Below are positions 24,401 through 34,529 of a stretch of DNA of 64,000 nt, piece after piece. Each line of letters begins with the position of its first letter. Within the stretch, counting starts at the first letter, position 1. The notes beneath the pieces were generated by a model, which saw only the letters and a list, made by a program, of their open reading frames with translations, was not told where the DNA came from and searched no databases. The DNA lies in NCBI RefSeq assembly GCF_041381155.1, contig NC_091140.1, forward strand, positions 22,658,864-22,722,863, in the 5' to 3' direction. The stretch is from Argopecten irradians (Eukaryota; Mollusca; Bivalvia; Pectinida; Pectinidae). Position numbers and translations under genes: made by a program.

Positions 24401-26849
24401 ATCAGGATTTTTAAAATCAAACTTGGCTGGTAGCATCCCTATGAGATGGCTTATCTCGTTTATTTTAACGAATTTATCTGAAATTAGGCAATGGATTTGA
24501 CTGTTAGGCCCCATAGAATGGCGATTCAAATTTGTACAAATGGTTGGGGTTACCCCAGAGAGTCTAAGGCGTGGAGAACAAAAATAGTTATATCGATGAG
24601 TAAGCTAGGATATCATTCATTTTTGACTAGTAGTATCTATGGCGAGACTCAGAATTGTACCAATTGTTAGCCTGAGTTTTTCTGATGTTTACTAATTAAC
24701 CAGATTATCAATACTGGGCCACTCGTTGTTTTAGGAAATGTAAGACAGTAACTTAGAATTCTTTTTTATAACGTATACCTTTCTTACCTTATTAGACACC
24801 TCTAATGATGAAGGTGCTGCTGATGAGAGAAATCGCCTAACTGATGACGGTAAGTTTGACCTCTGAAGTACTGACATTTTTAGCCCACCATCATCAGATG
24901 GTGGGCTATTCAAATCGCCTTTCGTCCGTGGTCCGTCGTCCGTCCGTCTTTCCGTCCTTCCGTCCGTCCGTCCGTTAACAATTCTTGTTACCGCTAATTC
25001 TCAGAAAGTGCTGAAGGGATCTTTCTCAAATTTCATATGTAGGTTCCCCTAGGACTCTAGTTGTGCATATTGCATTTTGTGACTGATCGGTCAATAAGAT
25101 GGCCGACAGGCAGCCATCTTGGATTTTGATAGTTAAAGTTTGTTACCGCTATTTCTCAAAAAGTGCTGAAGGGATCTTTCTCAAATTTTATGTACAGGTT
25201 TCCCTAGGACTCTAGTTGTGCATATTGCATTTTGGGGACCGATCGGTCAACAAGATGGCCGACAAGCAGCCATCTTGGATTTTGATAGTTAATGTTTGTT
25301 ACCGCTATTTCTCAAAAAGTACTGCAGGGATCTTTCTCAAATTTCATATATAGGTTCCCCTAGGGCCCTAGTTGTGCATATTGCATTTTGGGACCGATCG
25401 GTCAACAAGATGGCCGACAGGCGGCCATCTTGGATTTTGATAGTTAAAGTTTGTTACCGCTATTTCTCAAAAAGTGCTGAAGGGATCTTTCTCAAATTTC
25501 ATATACAGGTTCCCCTAGGACCCTAGTTGTGCATATTACGTTTTGGGACCGATCGGTGAACAAGATGGCCGACAGGTGGCCATCTTGGATTTTGACAGTT
25601 AAAGTTTGTTACCGCTATTACTCAAAAAGTACTGAAGGGATCTTTCTCAAATTTTATGTACAGGTTTCCCTAGGACTCTAGTTGTGCATATTGCATTTTG
25701 GAACCGATCGGTCAACAAGATGGCTTGGATTTTGATAGTTAAAGTTTGTTACCGCTATTTCTCAAAAAGTACTGAAGGTATCGTTTACAAATTTCATATG
25801 AAGGTTCCCCAAGGACCCTAGTTGTGCATATTGTTAATTGGGACCGATCAGTAAACAAGATGGCCGACCGACGGCCATATTGGATTTTGATTGTTAAAGT
25901 TTGTTACCGCTATTTCTCAGAAAGTACTGAAGGGACCTTTCTCAAATTTTATGTGTAGGTTCCCCCTTGTACCCTAGTTGTGCATAGTACCTTTTAGGAC
26001 TGATGCATAATGCCTTTCGGGACTGATCGGTAAACAAGATGGCCAACCGGCCGCCATCTTAGATTTCATTGTTGAAGTTTGTTACCACTATTTCTTAGAA
26101 AGTACTATAGCGATCTGTCTCAAATTTTATATGTCATGTGTTTGAAAAAGTTTGAAAAGCAGGGAAAAGATCCCTCTTTCCATTGTCAGACATAGATCTT
26201 TCTTTGGTGGGCGCCAAGATCCCTCTGGTTACTTAGTATGTTTTGTCTCCTGTTGGTGATATAAAAAGTAAAATACAATTCATACCAATTGTTAGTATCC
26301 AGGTGATTTTCTCTCTAGTAAATAACCAATATATATGTCTGCCGTAAGGCTGTCATGATTTAAAAGAATTTTGAGAATTTTTTTGTTGAAAATTACCTGG
26401 TATGCAGTCATAAAATTAAATCCAAGTCAAGAAGGATAGTATATTCGGTAATGATTCTGAAATTTTATTTAAAATCTCCTGATTTAATAGCTTATCAGTA
26501 CAAACCCTGCTTCATTTTTTTTTTTTTTTAAGAGATTGATACTGCCTCCACCATACGCCTACTGACTGACGACTGTTATGTACATGGTGTGGGAAATAAA
26601 GCCAGCATACTGCCTGATCAAAAAAATGTAAAGAATTGGGCACACTCAATGGGACTTGACCAGCCTACAATAGATGAATTGATAGAGAACCAAGATGGCC
26701 ACCCCATTGCTTTCCTCAACAAATACATTCAGAAGAAAGGGAAAAGGGCAACTTTGTTGGTTCTTTATAATGCTTTGGTAAAGCATAAAGAAGAACCAGA
26801 GCTTAAGGTTTTAGTACAAATATTTCGGGATAATGTCAGGAAGGATTGA
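12227..26849 (+). CDS. TNF-receptor-superfamily death-domain receptor, gene 1 (7 coding exons, 394 aa)
   Basis: Predicted type I cell-surface receptor for a TNF-like ligand. Coding exons: 12227-12412, 16885-17087, 22131-22309, 23589-23741, 24125-24217, 24796-24849, 26533-26849. All introns are GT-AG and phases join exactly (1,185 nt including stop). Residues: signal peptide about 1-28 (hydrophobic 15-25); TNFR cysteine-rich region 34-148 with C74-C77-C80 and C99-C105-C124-C127 plus the PGT and GY landmarks; N-glycosylation sites NRT at 59 and 118; Ser/Thr/Pro stalk; transmembrane helix about 198-222 followed by QQR; Ser/Thr linker; C-terminal death-like domain about 312-394 with W325, a GLDQPTIDEL helix and a KRATLL helix. 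It has no Ig domain, unlike its paralogue at 46-58 kb. The exact superfamily subtype (NGFR-, EDAR- or other-like) cannot be decided by eye. An upstream non-coding exon is likely. Confidence 0.87.
14220..15780. repeat. 26-bp minisatellite in intron 1
   Basis: Roughly 55-60 head-to-tail copies of a 26-bp unit built on GTGTGGTCTTTATAGACAGG, with 24-27-bp length variants and two main variants (GTCATG and GTCCTG). A single isolated unit (GGATGGTCTTTATAGACAGG) lies beyond the array at 16463-16482. Confidence 0.95.
16194..16295. repeat. Long hairpin with arms of about 40 bp
   Basis: The left arm (GGATACATCTAGAATTGTCT onward) and its complement at the right flank a ~20-nt loop that itself contains CTCGGGCTTCGCCCTCGA, a mini-hairpin. 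Probably a foldback MITE. The preceding 15920-16060 repeats GAGGGAAATGGAAATAACC. Confidence 0.8.
16885..17087 (+). CDS. TNFR gene 1, coding exon 2 (cysteine-rich core)
   Basis: 203 nt after acceptor TTTCTTTCAG. Encodes the best-preserved TNFR cysteine-rich block (residues 63-130): C74, C77, C80, C99, C105, C124, C127. It splits a Gly codon after two bases. Same length and cysteine pattern as exon 2 of gene 2. Confidence 0.9.
17770..21020 (+). mobile_element. Decayed family-1 tandem-repeat element in intron 2
   Basis: The head remnant GACGGGCCGGTGAG (about 17769) and GTCCGT run are followed by diverged monomers recognisable by GAGTTCTGCATGGATTGTAAC (about 18297, 20277, 20435) and GGGGCCCAATAGG-type segments. 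It ends with a family-1 tail (CCAGGTGATCGATACAG... then CCCTCTGGGCCTCTT) at about 20980-21020. The left monomers are very degraded, so this is the oldest copy in the window. Confidence 0.75.
21535..21994. mobile_element. TTAA-type MITE, older copy
   Basis: Aligns along its length with 44295-44870 (shared TGTCCCTTGCTCGT, CAAATCGCTCT, GGGTACAGCGT segments, same order and strand). The right end is ACTGAATTGTTCCTTTAA; the left terminus is eroded. Confidence 0.75.
22131..22309 (+). CDS. TNFR gene 1, coding exon 3 (membrane-proximal ectodomain)
   Basis: 179 nt. Completes the Gly-Tyr of the cysteine-rich region, adds C145, C148 and one more Cys, then a Ser/Thr/Ala/Pro-rich stalk. Ends with one base of the next codon at donor CAAG|GTATGA. 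Confidence 0.87.
22310..23588. other. Intron 3 of TNFR gene 1
   Basis: Contains a fragment of the TTAA MITE family at 22434-22580 (GATGCTCCACTGCCAACA onward, matching 62200 onward) and a complete family-2 element at 22700-23497. Confidence 0.75.
22700..23497 (+). mobile_element. Family-2 tandem-repeat element, short copy
   Basis: The head is GCCCACCATCATCAT with an eroded second arm, then GTCCGTGGTCCGTCGTCC. About three monomers follow, each with AAGATGGCCGC and a CCATCTTG-like partner. The tail is intact: GGTGGGCGCCAAGATCCC, TCT, GGGATCTCTTGT, ending at 23497. Confidence 0.85.
23589..23741 (+). CDS. TNFR gene 1, coding exon 4 (transmembrane)
   Basis: 153 nt, symmetric (one base carried in and out). 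Encodes the transmembrane helix (about residues 198-222, IIPGGVVIAILIIVI core) and a basic juxtamembrane stretch with QQR, NKDKEKE. Confidence 0.9.
23742..24124. other. Intron 4 of TNFR gene 1
   Basis: Short AT-rich intron; nothing recognisable inside. Confidence 0.75.
24125..24217 (+). CDS. TNFR gene 1, coding exon 5 (Ser/Thr linker)
   Basis: 93 nt, symmetric. Encodes a cytoplasmic Ser/Thr/Gly-rich linker with no cysteine and no PxQxT motif. Acceptor TTTTTCAG, donor ACAG|GTAATT. Confidence 0.82.
24218..24795. other. Intron 5 of TNFR gene 1
   Basis: AT-rich, no gene or array recognised. Confidence 0.7.
24796..24849 (+). CDS. TNFR gene 1, coding exon 6 (small acidic linker)
   Basis: 54 nt, symmetric. 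Encodes an acidic linker (DTSNDEGAADERN core) before the death-domain exon. Called from phase fit, acceptor TTAG and the strong donor GACG|GTAAGT. Confidence 0.72.
24850..26532. other. Intron 6 of TNFR gene 1, mostly a family-2 array
   Basis: The array begins only 32 bp after the splice donor. The acceptor is preceded by a long T run (about 26516-26529). In the paralogue the Ig exon sits in the equivalent interval. Confidence 0.75.
24882..26228 (+). mobile_element. Family-2 tandem-repeat element, long copy
   Basis: The head is a perfect-armed hairpin at 24882-24907 (AGCCCACCATC...GATGGTGGGCT), then a GTCCGTCCGTC run at 24925-24975. About seven monomers of ~157 bp follow (GTTGTGCATATTGCATTTTG near 25058, 25216, 25372, 25527, 25684 and onward). 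Most carry the convergent pair CAAGATGGCCGAC / GCCATCTTGG. The tail is GGTGGGCGCCAAGATCCCTCTGG at about 26206-26228, with the last hairpin arm missing. Confidence 0.9.
26533..26849 (+). CDS. TNFR gene 1, coding exon 7 (death-like domain) with stop
   Basis: 317 nt to the stop at 26847-26849. Encodes residues 290-394. Predicted six-helix death-like domain: W325 with AHSMGL, then TIDELI, AFLNKYI, KRATLLVLYNAL and a terminal basic helix. It matches the death-domain pattern (Trp, then LGL, then G-x-AT) better than CARD or DED. Confidence 0.85.
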
Positions 26850-27513
26850 TTTCAAAGAGTATGGCTAGTAGTGGGGAATCAAAATCTGAACAAGTCACAA
26901 TAGATCTGGAACCTTTGTCAACACGAGGTGGTGGTGAAATATCCTATCACGTTCCAACACACTAACACAAACAAATTTTAGTTTGAGAGTTTACAGTAAA
27001 ACATGTTTATATCGAACACACTTACAACAAATTTATGGTTACAACGTATATCTTGTAATTTTCATTCTTTTCAGTGTTCCTAATAGATATTTGTATTTTT
27101 GTATTTAGCAAATCTTGCTTATAACTTATGTTGAGTCCTGGAGGTTCGTTTTAAACGTGTTTTATTGTAATTTTTATTTAAAGTTAGATCTTCCCTCGGG
27201 AGTAAGTCCTTAATGTTATGCAATTTTTGCAAATATTGAAGATGGGTACCTAAGCATTTGTACTCAATTTTCATCTTCTGCAAACGCATTTAATTGTTTT
27301 CTCTGGGTTGTCATAGTAATGAAGTATGTGTTGATACCAAAGTATTACAGAAATACATTGTATTTATCACAGATGTGATATGACTCTAAGAAAGAGATAC
27401 CTGGTATATCTTTTAAAAACTTATACTTTGAGCTACATGATCAGTTTGGTACATGTGTACATTAATAATGAGCTCATAACGGAAAATGAAAATTGAGCCC
27501 AAATGTTACGCTC
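26850..27513. other. 3' flank of TNFR gene 1
   Basis: Presumed 3' UTR followed by AT-rich DNA. No obvious AATAAA close to the stop; the transcript end was not located. Confidence 0.4.
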
Positions 27514-27942
27514 TCAAACAAAGACGTAACAATGATTACAAGTGTTCAGGAGCAGATCACCTTGGGTAACTGACATTAATGGTGCTATATATGTATATAC
27601 ATCCTCGATACTCCAGGGGTTACTATCACTGACATCATATCCACCTCTGGAATATGTCATAGCAAAACTGAAGGCAACCAAAAACCCAAGTAATTTGGTC
27701 CTCTGATGTACCTGAAAAGGATGGAATAACGGTACACTGTGGTTGACTGTGTGACTTTGAAGTTGGGCATAATTCTCTCTACATATAGTCTTCAACGGAA
27801 GTGTTTGCCTGTGCATGGTCAGTGGTTTTTTCCTGAACTGCCTCCAGTTTACTACGAGATAGTCCAGGGGTGGATATAACGACAGCAGTAGTAACACCTT
27901 GAGTATCCAGGATGATGCATATAGAATCTCTAAACCACTCAC
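27514..27942 (-). CDS. Uncertain minus-strand ORF (142 codons)
   Basis: Not recognised. The frame has normal-looking amino-acid composition. An overlapping minus frame (27779-27988) also looks protein-like, and an acceptor-like CATCCTTTTCAG on the minus strand falls inside (about 27713-27724), so this could be terminal exons of a minus-strand gene, a decayed pseudogene or chance. No motif, signal or partner gene supports it. Confidence 0.2.
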   Translation of the reverse strand: MSGLEILYASSWILKVLLLLSLYPPLDYLVVNWRQFRKKPLTMHRQTLPLKTICRENYAQLQSHTVNHSVPLFHPFQVHQRTKLLGFLVAFSFAMTYSRGGYDVSDSNPWSIEDVYTYIAPLMSVTQGDLLLNTCNHCYVFV

Positions 27943-27988
27943 TAGTTACTAGATAAAAGATTGTCACACATTTATCTAAGTATATCAT

Positions 27989-29863
27989 GAGATTTTATGA
28001 AACAAGTGTTAGAAGGTTTTTTTTTTTGGGTGGGGGGGGATTTGCAAGCCTTGGGGAACAAAAATCAAAGCTTCAAGATGAGTTTAAGATACTTTTTATC
28101 ACGTAAATACAACAAGCTACATTTTGGAGATTTTCACTCTCATAATATGCTGCAAAAATCCACCAGAGGCAGCCATTTTGCCACATATATCAGGCAGAGT
28201 ATGTGATACTTTCACCTTGAACCAAGTCCGTTTTCAATTTTATGGTTCGACACTGATTGGACCTAGATGTTCGTTTTAATTAATGACAGACCCGGTGATT
28301 ATATATTTGTTTTCTGACGAGCCTTGACAAAGTAGGCCCGTACCAAAATTCTGCAGGTCTGTCAGTATTTACGGTCAAACCAGTTAAACCTTTTGAATGA
28401 AAACGGCCCAACTCAGGTAATACTGTACCTCATATAGAGAAGACACCTTGGCTATATCTGTGATACTGTAAGCCTATAGCAATAGTCTGTGATCTAAGTA
28501 TATTAAATAATGATAATCATGTCTGTTACAACTCTAAGTTATTTGGATGAGACTGGTGTGAACAGGAATACAAAAGTAAAGCTTCAATGTGGATTTGAGA
28601 AAATGATTTTAATCTAGTAAATATGATTTCATGTAATTTTGATTTGGAATGTACCCCAGTAATGGAATTCTTTATTATGTAAGTTTACATGAAGAATGTA
28701 AGGTATGAAAGGATGAGAGTTATAAGAGGTTATAAAATCCACCGGTATGTTGTATTTTTTATCTTTTTACTTGAGCAACATAACAATGCAATATATTGTA
28801 AACATAATAGGTTACTTTTAGCTCTAAGTATGATAAATCTGTAATTTTTTGGTTTTGTAGGCAGGTACATCAGTAATTTGTGAGAAACAATTTGTTTATT
28901 TAATGAAAATTTCTTGCAAAAGCAAATTCCATACATGTTTACAAGACCAGAAAACCCAGTATGATATGGAATGACAGAATGCTAATATACCATTGTATAC
29001 ATCACCATAGATCTGCCATGATGACCTTAATTTCCCGGAGAACATGTTTTCAGGATGCTGCAGACAAACAAAAAATATGCAAAATATTGATAAACAATTG
29101 CATCATTATATAATATACATATCTCATATACTTTATTTTCTGGCAACTTATATCCGTAATAGCCATATTACCAAAGTTTAAAACAAAACAAAAAACTTGA
29201 CCTGCGAAAATAAACACCCATGCAGCATTTGGTATAGTATACGTATATGTGACTACACCTATTAGAGCTGGTCATCTTTACTTGTTTGGACAGTATTACT
29301 GTTATGTTATCCTCTACCAAATATAAGATGTTTTTAATAAATGAGTATGACTTATCTATTTGATGAATGATATTTTCATAAACTGGTTGCAATATGTGTG
29401 TATGATATATTTTTGTGAGGTTTTGTCACTTTAAATAATTAATGACAAAAATTTTTCATTCTCATGATCCTCATCACCACTCATTGATGGATTGTTTGTT
29501 TGATAAACTGGCTGCAATATGTATGTATGTATAATGATCTTGAATGATTTGTATGAGGAATATTCTGGAATAAAAGAATATGAGGAACATAATTCTCAGT
29601 GTATTATATAGGCCCTGTGACTATGGCGATGACCTTGGTGATGACCTTTGGGATGACCTTGGAGTATATCATGGCAATGTTAAATTATATGATAGTCTTC
29701 CAGTCCAATTCAGTGTTTAGACTAGTCTGAATTAATGATAAAGAATTTGTCTCTGAAACTAAGGAATGTATATCACTCATATTTGACTGGTAGCATCCCT
29801 ATACAATGGGATGGAGGCTTCAAATTGTAAGCGTGAGTTTTGTTTTCACTCTAAAATTAACTT
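27989..29863. other. Intergenic, no gene seen
   Basis: AT-rich DNA with short simple-sequence runs. 29340-29400 and 29480-29530 share a duplicated segment (AAACTGGYTGCAATATGT). Nothing else recognisable. Confidence 0.4.
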
Positions 29864-30700
29864 GGTGAGTGGTACAGGCCCTCTGGGCCTCACATCATAC
29901 ACGCCTTGCGTCATTCATCACCTCAAGTTCTATATAAAAAGCCAATAAAATGGCATAATAATTCAAACTCCTTTTATACAACTTCTCCAAAAGTAGTACA
30001 CTTAAGAGTCCTGAAATGCATGCTGGGATGCATGAAGGGCTACCAAGTTCAATTGAGTGACCGGGGCCTTCATTCAAGGTCACAGGGGTCAAATAGGATA
30101 AAAAAATGTCATGACGTCAATAACCAAATGCCATTAGACCTCTTATTGCGCCTGTGACATGCTGGGATGAAGGGCTACCAAGTTTCTTCGAATGAATTAC
30201 CTTGACCTTCATTCAAGGTCACAGGTGTCAAATATGCTAAAATCTTTTCACAACGTCTTGTTAATAACCAGAGTCCTAGAGACCTGATATTGGGCCTGTA
30301 ATGTGGTGAGATGAATGACCTTAACCTTTATTCAAGGTCACAGGGGTCAAATCTGTAAAACAACTTCTTATTCTTGTGTATAGCTATATAATAGGCCTAG
30401 AGACTTGAGATAGGGCATGTAGCATACTGGTATGAAGGGTTATCAAATGTATTCAAAAGAATGACCTTGACCATGATTCGAAGTCATAGAGGTATACTAA
30501 TAAATAGGCTAAATTAAACCTTTAAACAACAGCTTTGTCAATAACTACATGTACATATATGTAAGAGACCTAGAGAGACTCATATTGGAGTATAGGGCTA
30601 TTATGATTATGCTTGTTCGGATAAATTACCTTAGTCTTCAGTAAGGGTCACGGTGTCAAAAAGATCGAAATCTTTAAAAGAATTTATTAAAACTAGTCTA
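29864..30700. repeat. Family-1 tail fragment and diverged repeats rich in TCAAGGTCA
   Basis: 29864-29892 is a family-1 tail (GGTGAGTGGTACAGGCCC, TCT, GGGCCTC). From about 30000 to 30700 there are five diverged units of about 130-160 bp. Each has a GGGCTACCAAG-like segment and an inverted pair TGACCTTCATTCAAGGTCA followed by CAGGGGTCAAA (about 30070, 30200, 30325, 30465, 30630). Confidence 0.7.
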
Positions 30701-30858
30701 TTAAACACTTATTCTAGCTATATATAGTGTTAAATTTAAAAAAAAAACTGGTCTATATGATTTGCAGGCGTTACATAAGTGTAGATCTAGACTCCTAGAA
30801 CGTTTCAATATGATATAATTTTTTTGTGAAATTGTGACAGATTATGACCAGGGGACAA

Positions 30859-32154
30859 TAGGAGATTTGTGACGTCACACAAAGGTACACATCCGGGCGC
30901 TCAAAAGGTCTGTACACATTAATATGGTGGGAACATCAGCACGCCGCATGCGATGTTTGGTTTACATTTTATTGTAATAAATAGTACGGCAAACCGAGAA
31001 CTATTGCGATTTTAATTTCAAAAAGTGTAAATAAAAATATTTTACAATAATATAACAAATTACTATTACATATGGTATCTCATATATTTTACTCTTTGTT
31101 AAACTCCATTTCGGACCGCTACGGACGAGAAACACGGTCGCCATTACCAGAGACTTAGTTAAGTAGATTACACCCAACCCCACGGCAGACAGTTTATAAC
31201 ATACAAATGAGTCAGTTTGTTGGTTTCATTTTATCACATTTTAAAACAAACTAGAGTATTTAATGATTCTCGAAGCCTGCGCAATGTATCCTGGTCGGCA
31301 TTTACAGTACTACGATCATTAATTTATATAAATTTAAATGAAGTCTAACTAATATGTATTCAAATTTTCTAAAAGTAATACCACTTCAATTTGAGACTAA
31401 ACATAGCAGTCTATGGGATAAAAGCGGCTGAAAAATAAAATCTGCAGCATTAAAACTGAACGATTTCACCATTTTATTTTTCGAGATCTAGCAGCCATAC
31501 GTGTACGTGTAATACAGTAGTTTCATTACTATTCGTCATTTTGTTACGATACAAGAGCATTCCATTAAAACAACAAGTACATATTAAATAACAAAATATA
31601 TATCTTAAACAAGTCCTTATTGAGATAAAAGCGTTGGTAAATATTAATATGATTTATTTTCCAAACAATGCTGTGGCCTGCGGTGATCTACCAGCGACGA
31701 AGCCATGCACGAGCGGCCGTGGTCTGGTCAGATATGGTCCACCTTTCGTTATGTTATATAGTGTTGTGAGCAGCTTTTTCATGTACAACAGAAACATGAC
31801 ACAATAAAATCAATTATCTTTTCATAACTTTTTTCACAACATGGATTTCTACGTGTGAACAAAAAACGGGTACGTGTGATGTGACGACCCGGCACGCTTC
31901 GCAAGCTGGCTTCAAACACTAAATCTACAGAACTATATTTAGCAATAAACAATTGTAAATATCAAAATATAAATGTCTGTAGCCTCTTAAACAATAAGAA
32001 ACGATTTTAAAATCAGAATTTGCAAGTATGAAAGTGTATACTTTTGCCACAGTATCGATTGTGTATCAGGGCTGTACGTATCTGTTATTGTTTCCTTTGA
32101 GGACCGGATGTAAATTTCCTGTGACGTCACGCCATCTTTTCTGAAATCTCCTAT
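30859..32154. mobile_element. 1.3-kb TIR element with CRE-like TGACGTCA in both termini
   Basis: Inverted termini: TAGGAGATTTGTGACGTCAC with a nearby ACATCCGG at the left; CCGGATGT, TGTGACGTCACG and AAATCTCCTA at the right. The outermost TA on each side could be a mariner-type target duplication. No transposase ORF; the interior is AT-rich and non-coding. Confidence 0.65.
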
Positions 32155-33141
32155 AAACATGACTATAAATAGATATTGGGAATTCCAATCTATATCTATA
32201 TATATGTGTGTGTGTATTACGAAACAAACGGACTTTATCGATCATTAAAAATATATTGTTAATGAGCTGTTATAACCTCAACTACTCCTAAATAAAAAAA
32301 AAATCATGAGGCATGCTTTATATTAGTCTAGTCTCGCATTCCACAGACTTTCTAATTCACATTTGCTATATTGTTGTGGTCGATATTGTGACACAGTGTA
32401 GGAGCGTATACTATATACTACCGTTTTAACGAGCGGTCTCCGGTTTACAACACTGTTTGACACATTATTCCCCATGAATGTTAAGTTCAAACATTTTAAA
32501 AAGCTTTATTTTGTCATTTTTCTTACTTAATGTTTTAACATGATCTAAGCAATAGACATAATGAATCTGTTTAACTTTCAAAAAACATCAGAAAAAAAAT
32601 CAGCGGATCCACACGGAAATGCGTGTTCTTCAAGAATCATTAATGTACATGTACAATGTAATTTGTAAGCCAATACATTGTATATGTTTCCAATCATTGG
32701 AGATTTAGATACAATTTATACTATCTAAATCTCTGATATCAATTATCTAAGATCCATCTTCCTGTACACGTTTTTAGAGAAAAAGAGAGAGAAAAAGAGA
32801 AGAAAGAAAACAAATGCGTACACAACTATACAAGGTCGTTTTAGTAATGGTTCTTTGCATGTATACATGTATATACATGATCTGCTATAAGCTTATAAAA
32901 ACTGACTATAGCCGCCATATATCATTTTTTGACGTGAGTTTGGGGAAGTCATCATGGAGATGCCAGTTTTTCATATGGACGATCTAAAATGTAAGAAGTT
33001 CAAAGTTTTTCTATAAAATAGACAAGTATCAACGATAACGTCATTATTTAGACAAATTAGGCCTACGTTGTTTTCTCAGATTCTACATGGTACTTAATAC
33101 GAGTACCATGTAGAGTATGTTTTTATCGTTTAATTTTTATC
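32155..33141. other. Intergenic, no gene seen
   Basis: AT-rich with a (TG)n run at about 32204-32215, a purine run of GAGA type near 32778-32810 and short palindromes (GGTACTTAATACGAGTACC at 33089-33107). Nothing coding. Confidence 0.4.
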
Positions 33142-33240
33142 TAGACCTCTGAAACGTCTCAAAGTGGTCTTAGACCACTCTTGTGGGTCCATGGTTTTAT
33201 AATCTGTAACCAATTTTCTCAGATCCCTGTGATACATTTA
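33142..33240 (-). mobile_element. Family-3 element terminus, inverted copy
   Basis: GACCTCTGAAACGTCTCAAA, GGGTCCATGG and TAATCTGTAACCAAT match the complement of 6300-6403. Only the terminus is present. Confidence 0.7.
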
Positions 33241-33475
33241 CATATAAATATAGTTTATACATTTTCTTGTACATAAATCTAATGAATATTAAAGAATTTA
33301 TGCATTTGTTAGTGAGATTATAGGCTAGTATATACATACAATATGTACTCATATACACCATGTATATAGTGTGGACTAAGTCTTCATCAGTACTAGTCCG
33401 CTAAACCTGCCTATATTAGGCATTTTTAATTAAATATCAAAGAAACACAATTTAACAATGCATGATAATTTATTG

Positions 33476-33572
33476 ACTAGTGCCCTATCCGGACCTCGAA
33501 CTCACGATCTACGGCACCCAATCGCCTAGCCAAACATACATGCGCCTTCTACCACTGCACCACATCCACATC
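33476..33572 (-). repeat. tRNA-derived SINE-like head
   Basis: On the minus strand there is an A-box-like GTGGTGCAGTGGTAGAAGG and, about 45 nt later, a B-box-like GTGAGTTCGAGGTCC. No 3' acceptor pairing, so it is not a functional tRNA. A second partial copy of the B-box part lies at about 33878-33902. Confidence 0.55.
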
Positions 33573-33986
33573 CCCAAAAAAGGATGTTTCTATGACGAAG
33601 CAAGGACGTATATGAGAAGGATAAGTCACACTGGGTTTTGGCGAATGTGTACAAGGCATGAGCTTTTGTGTTTGGGCACTGACCGTGACGTTGGGCGACG
33701 ACTGATTTTCCTTTGATATCCGCCGTCTCACTTATAAATCCTTGGACGAAGTGATTGTCGGATTGATATGCTGACATCATCACTGTGGAAATTGTCAAAT
33801 TAAATCTTTGGACCAACAACACATAGTGCATATGATACACTGTGTTTAGTAAATATTAAATATCAAAGAAACACTATCCGAGCCTCGAACTCACGATCTA
33901 GGCCTTTTGAATTTATATAGGCCTATTAGGGGAAAAAAAGTTAATAACATAGGCAGGTTTAGCAGACTAAAGACTATGCCTACAAG

Positions 33987-34521
33987 CACAGGGACCTGGC
34001 GCGATTTTTTTAAACTAACAGTATACATATACATATTATAGTATCAAGGGTTTGAACTCGGCGGTCGAGAAAACGGACCTATTTTTTTTTAAAAACCGTG
34101 ATTATTTTTAATAAATGGATTCTATACAACATTGACGGATATCTTACCTTAAAGGGAAATAATTTATCTTTCCATCGAGTGCTTGATGAACAAAATTGGC
34201 CAAGTATTTGACGAAGTTATGGCTTGATGAATTGAGGAAATTTACGAAAAATATGCTAGTAGACATTTCCCTGTCCGGTCGAAATGACGTCTCGCCTCTA
34301 ATGGGTACCTCAAAAACCAAGCCAAAATCACAAAATCTACGCTTGTAAGGTAAGATAAGGTAAGATAAGATAAGATATCCGTCAATGTTGTATAGAACCT
34401 ATTTATTAAAATAATCACGGTTTTAAAAAAATAGGTCCGTTTTTCTCGACCGCCGAGTTCATACTGTAATATAATATATATGTATACTATTGGTTAAAAA
34501 TTTTCGTGCCAGGGTCCTGTG
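33987..34521. mobile_element. hAT-like MITE with ~165-bp inverted arms and perfect 8-bp TSD
   Basis: Flanked by CCTACAAG on both sides (33979-33986 and 34522-34529). Termini are CACAGGGACCTGGC and GCCAGGGTCCTGTG. Arms of about 165 bp (33987-34152 and about 34360-34521) are near complementary, including CTCGGCGGTCGAGAAAA. The loop contains a TAAGG/TAAGATAAGA run near 34341-34377. The 8-bp duplication and termini suit a non-autonomous hAT-type transposon. Confidence 0.88.
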
Positions 34522-34529
34522 CCTACAAG

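Noticed and set aside
33480..33840. Overlapping ORFs of 60-104 codons on both strands
   Set aside because: They overlap the SINE-like head and its flank; no protein features.
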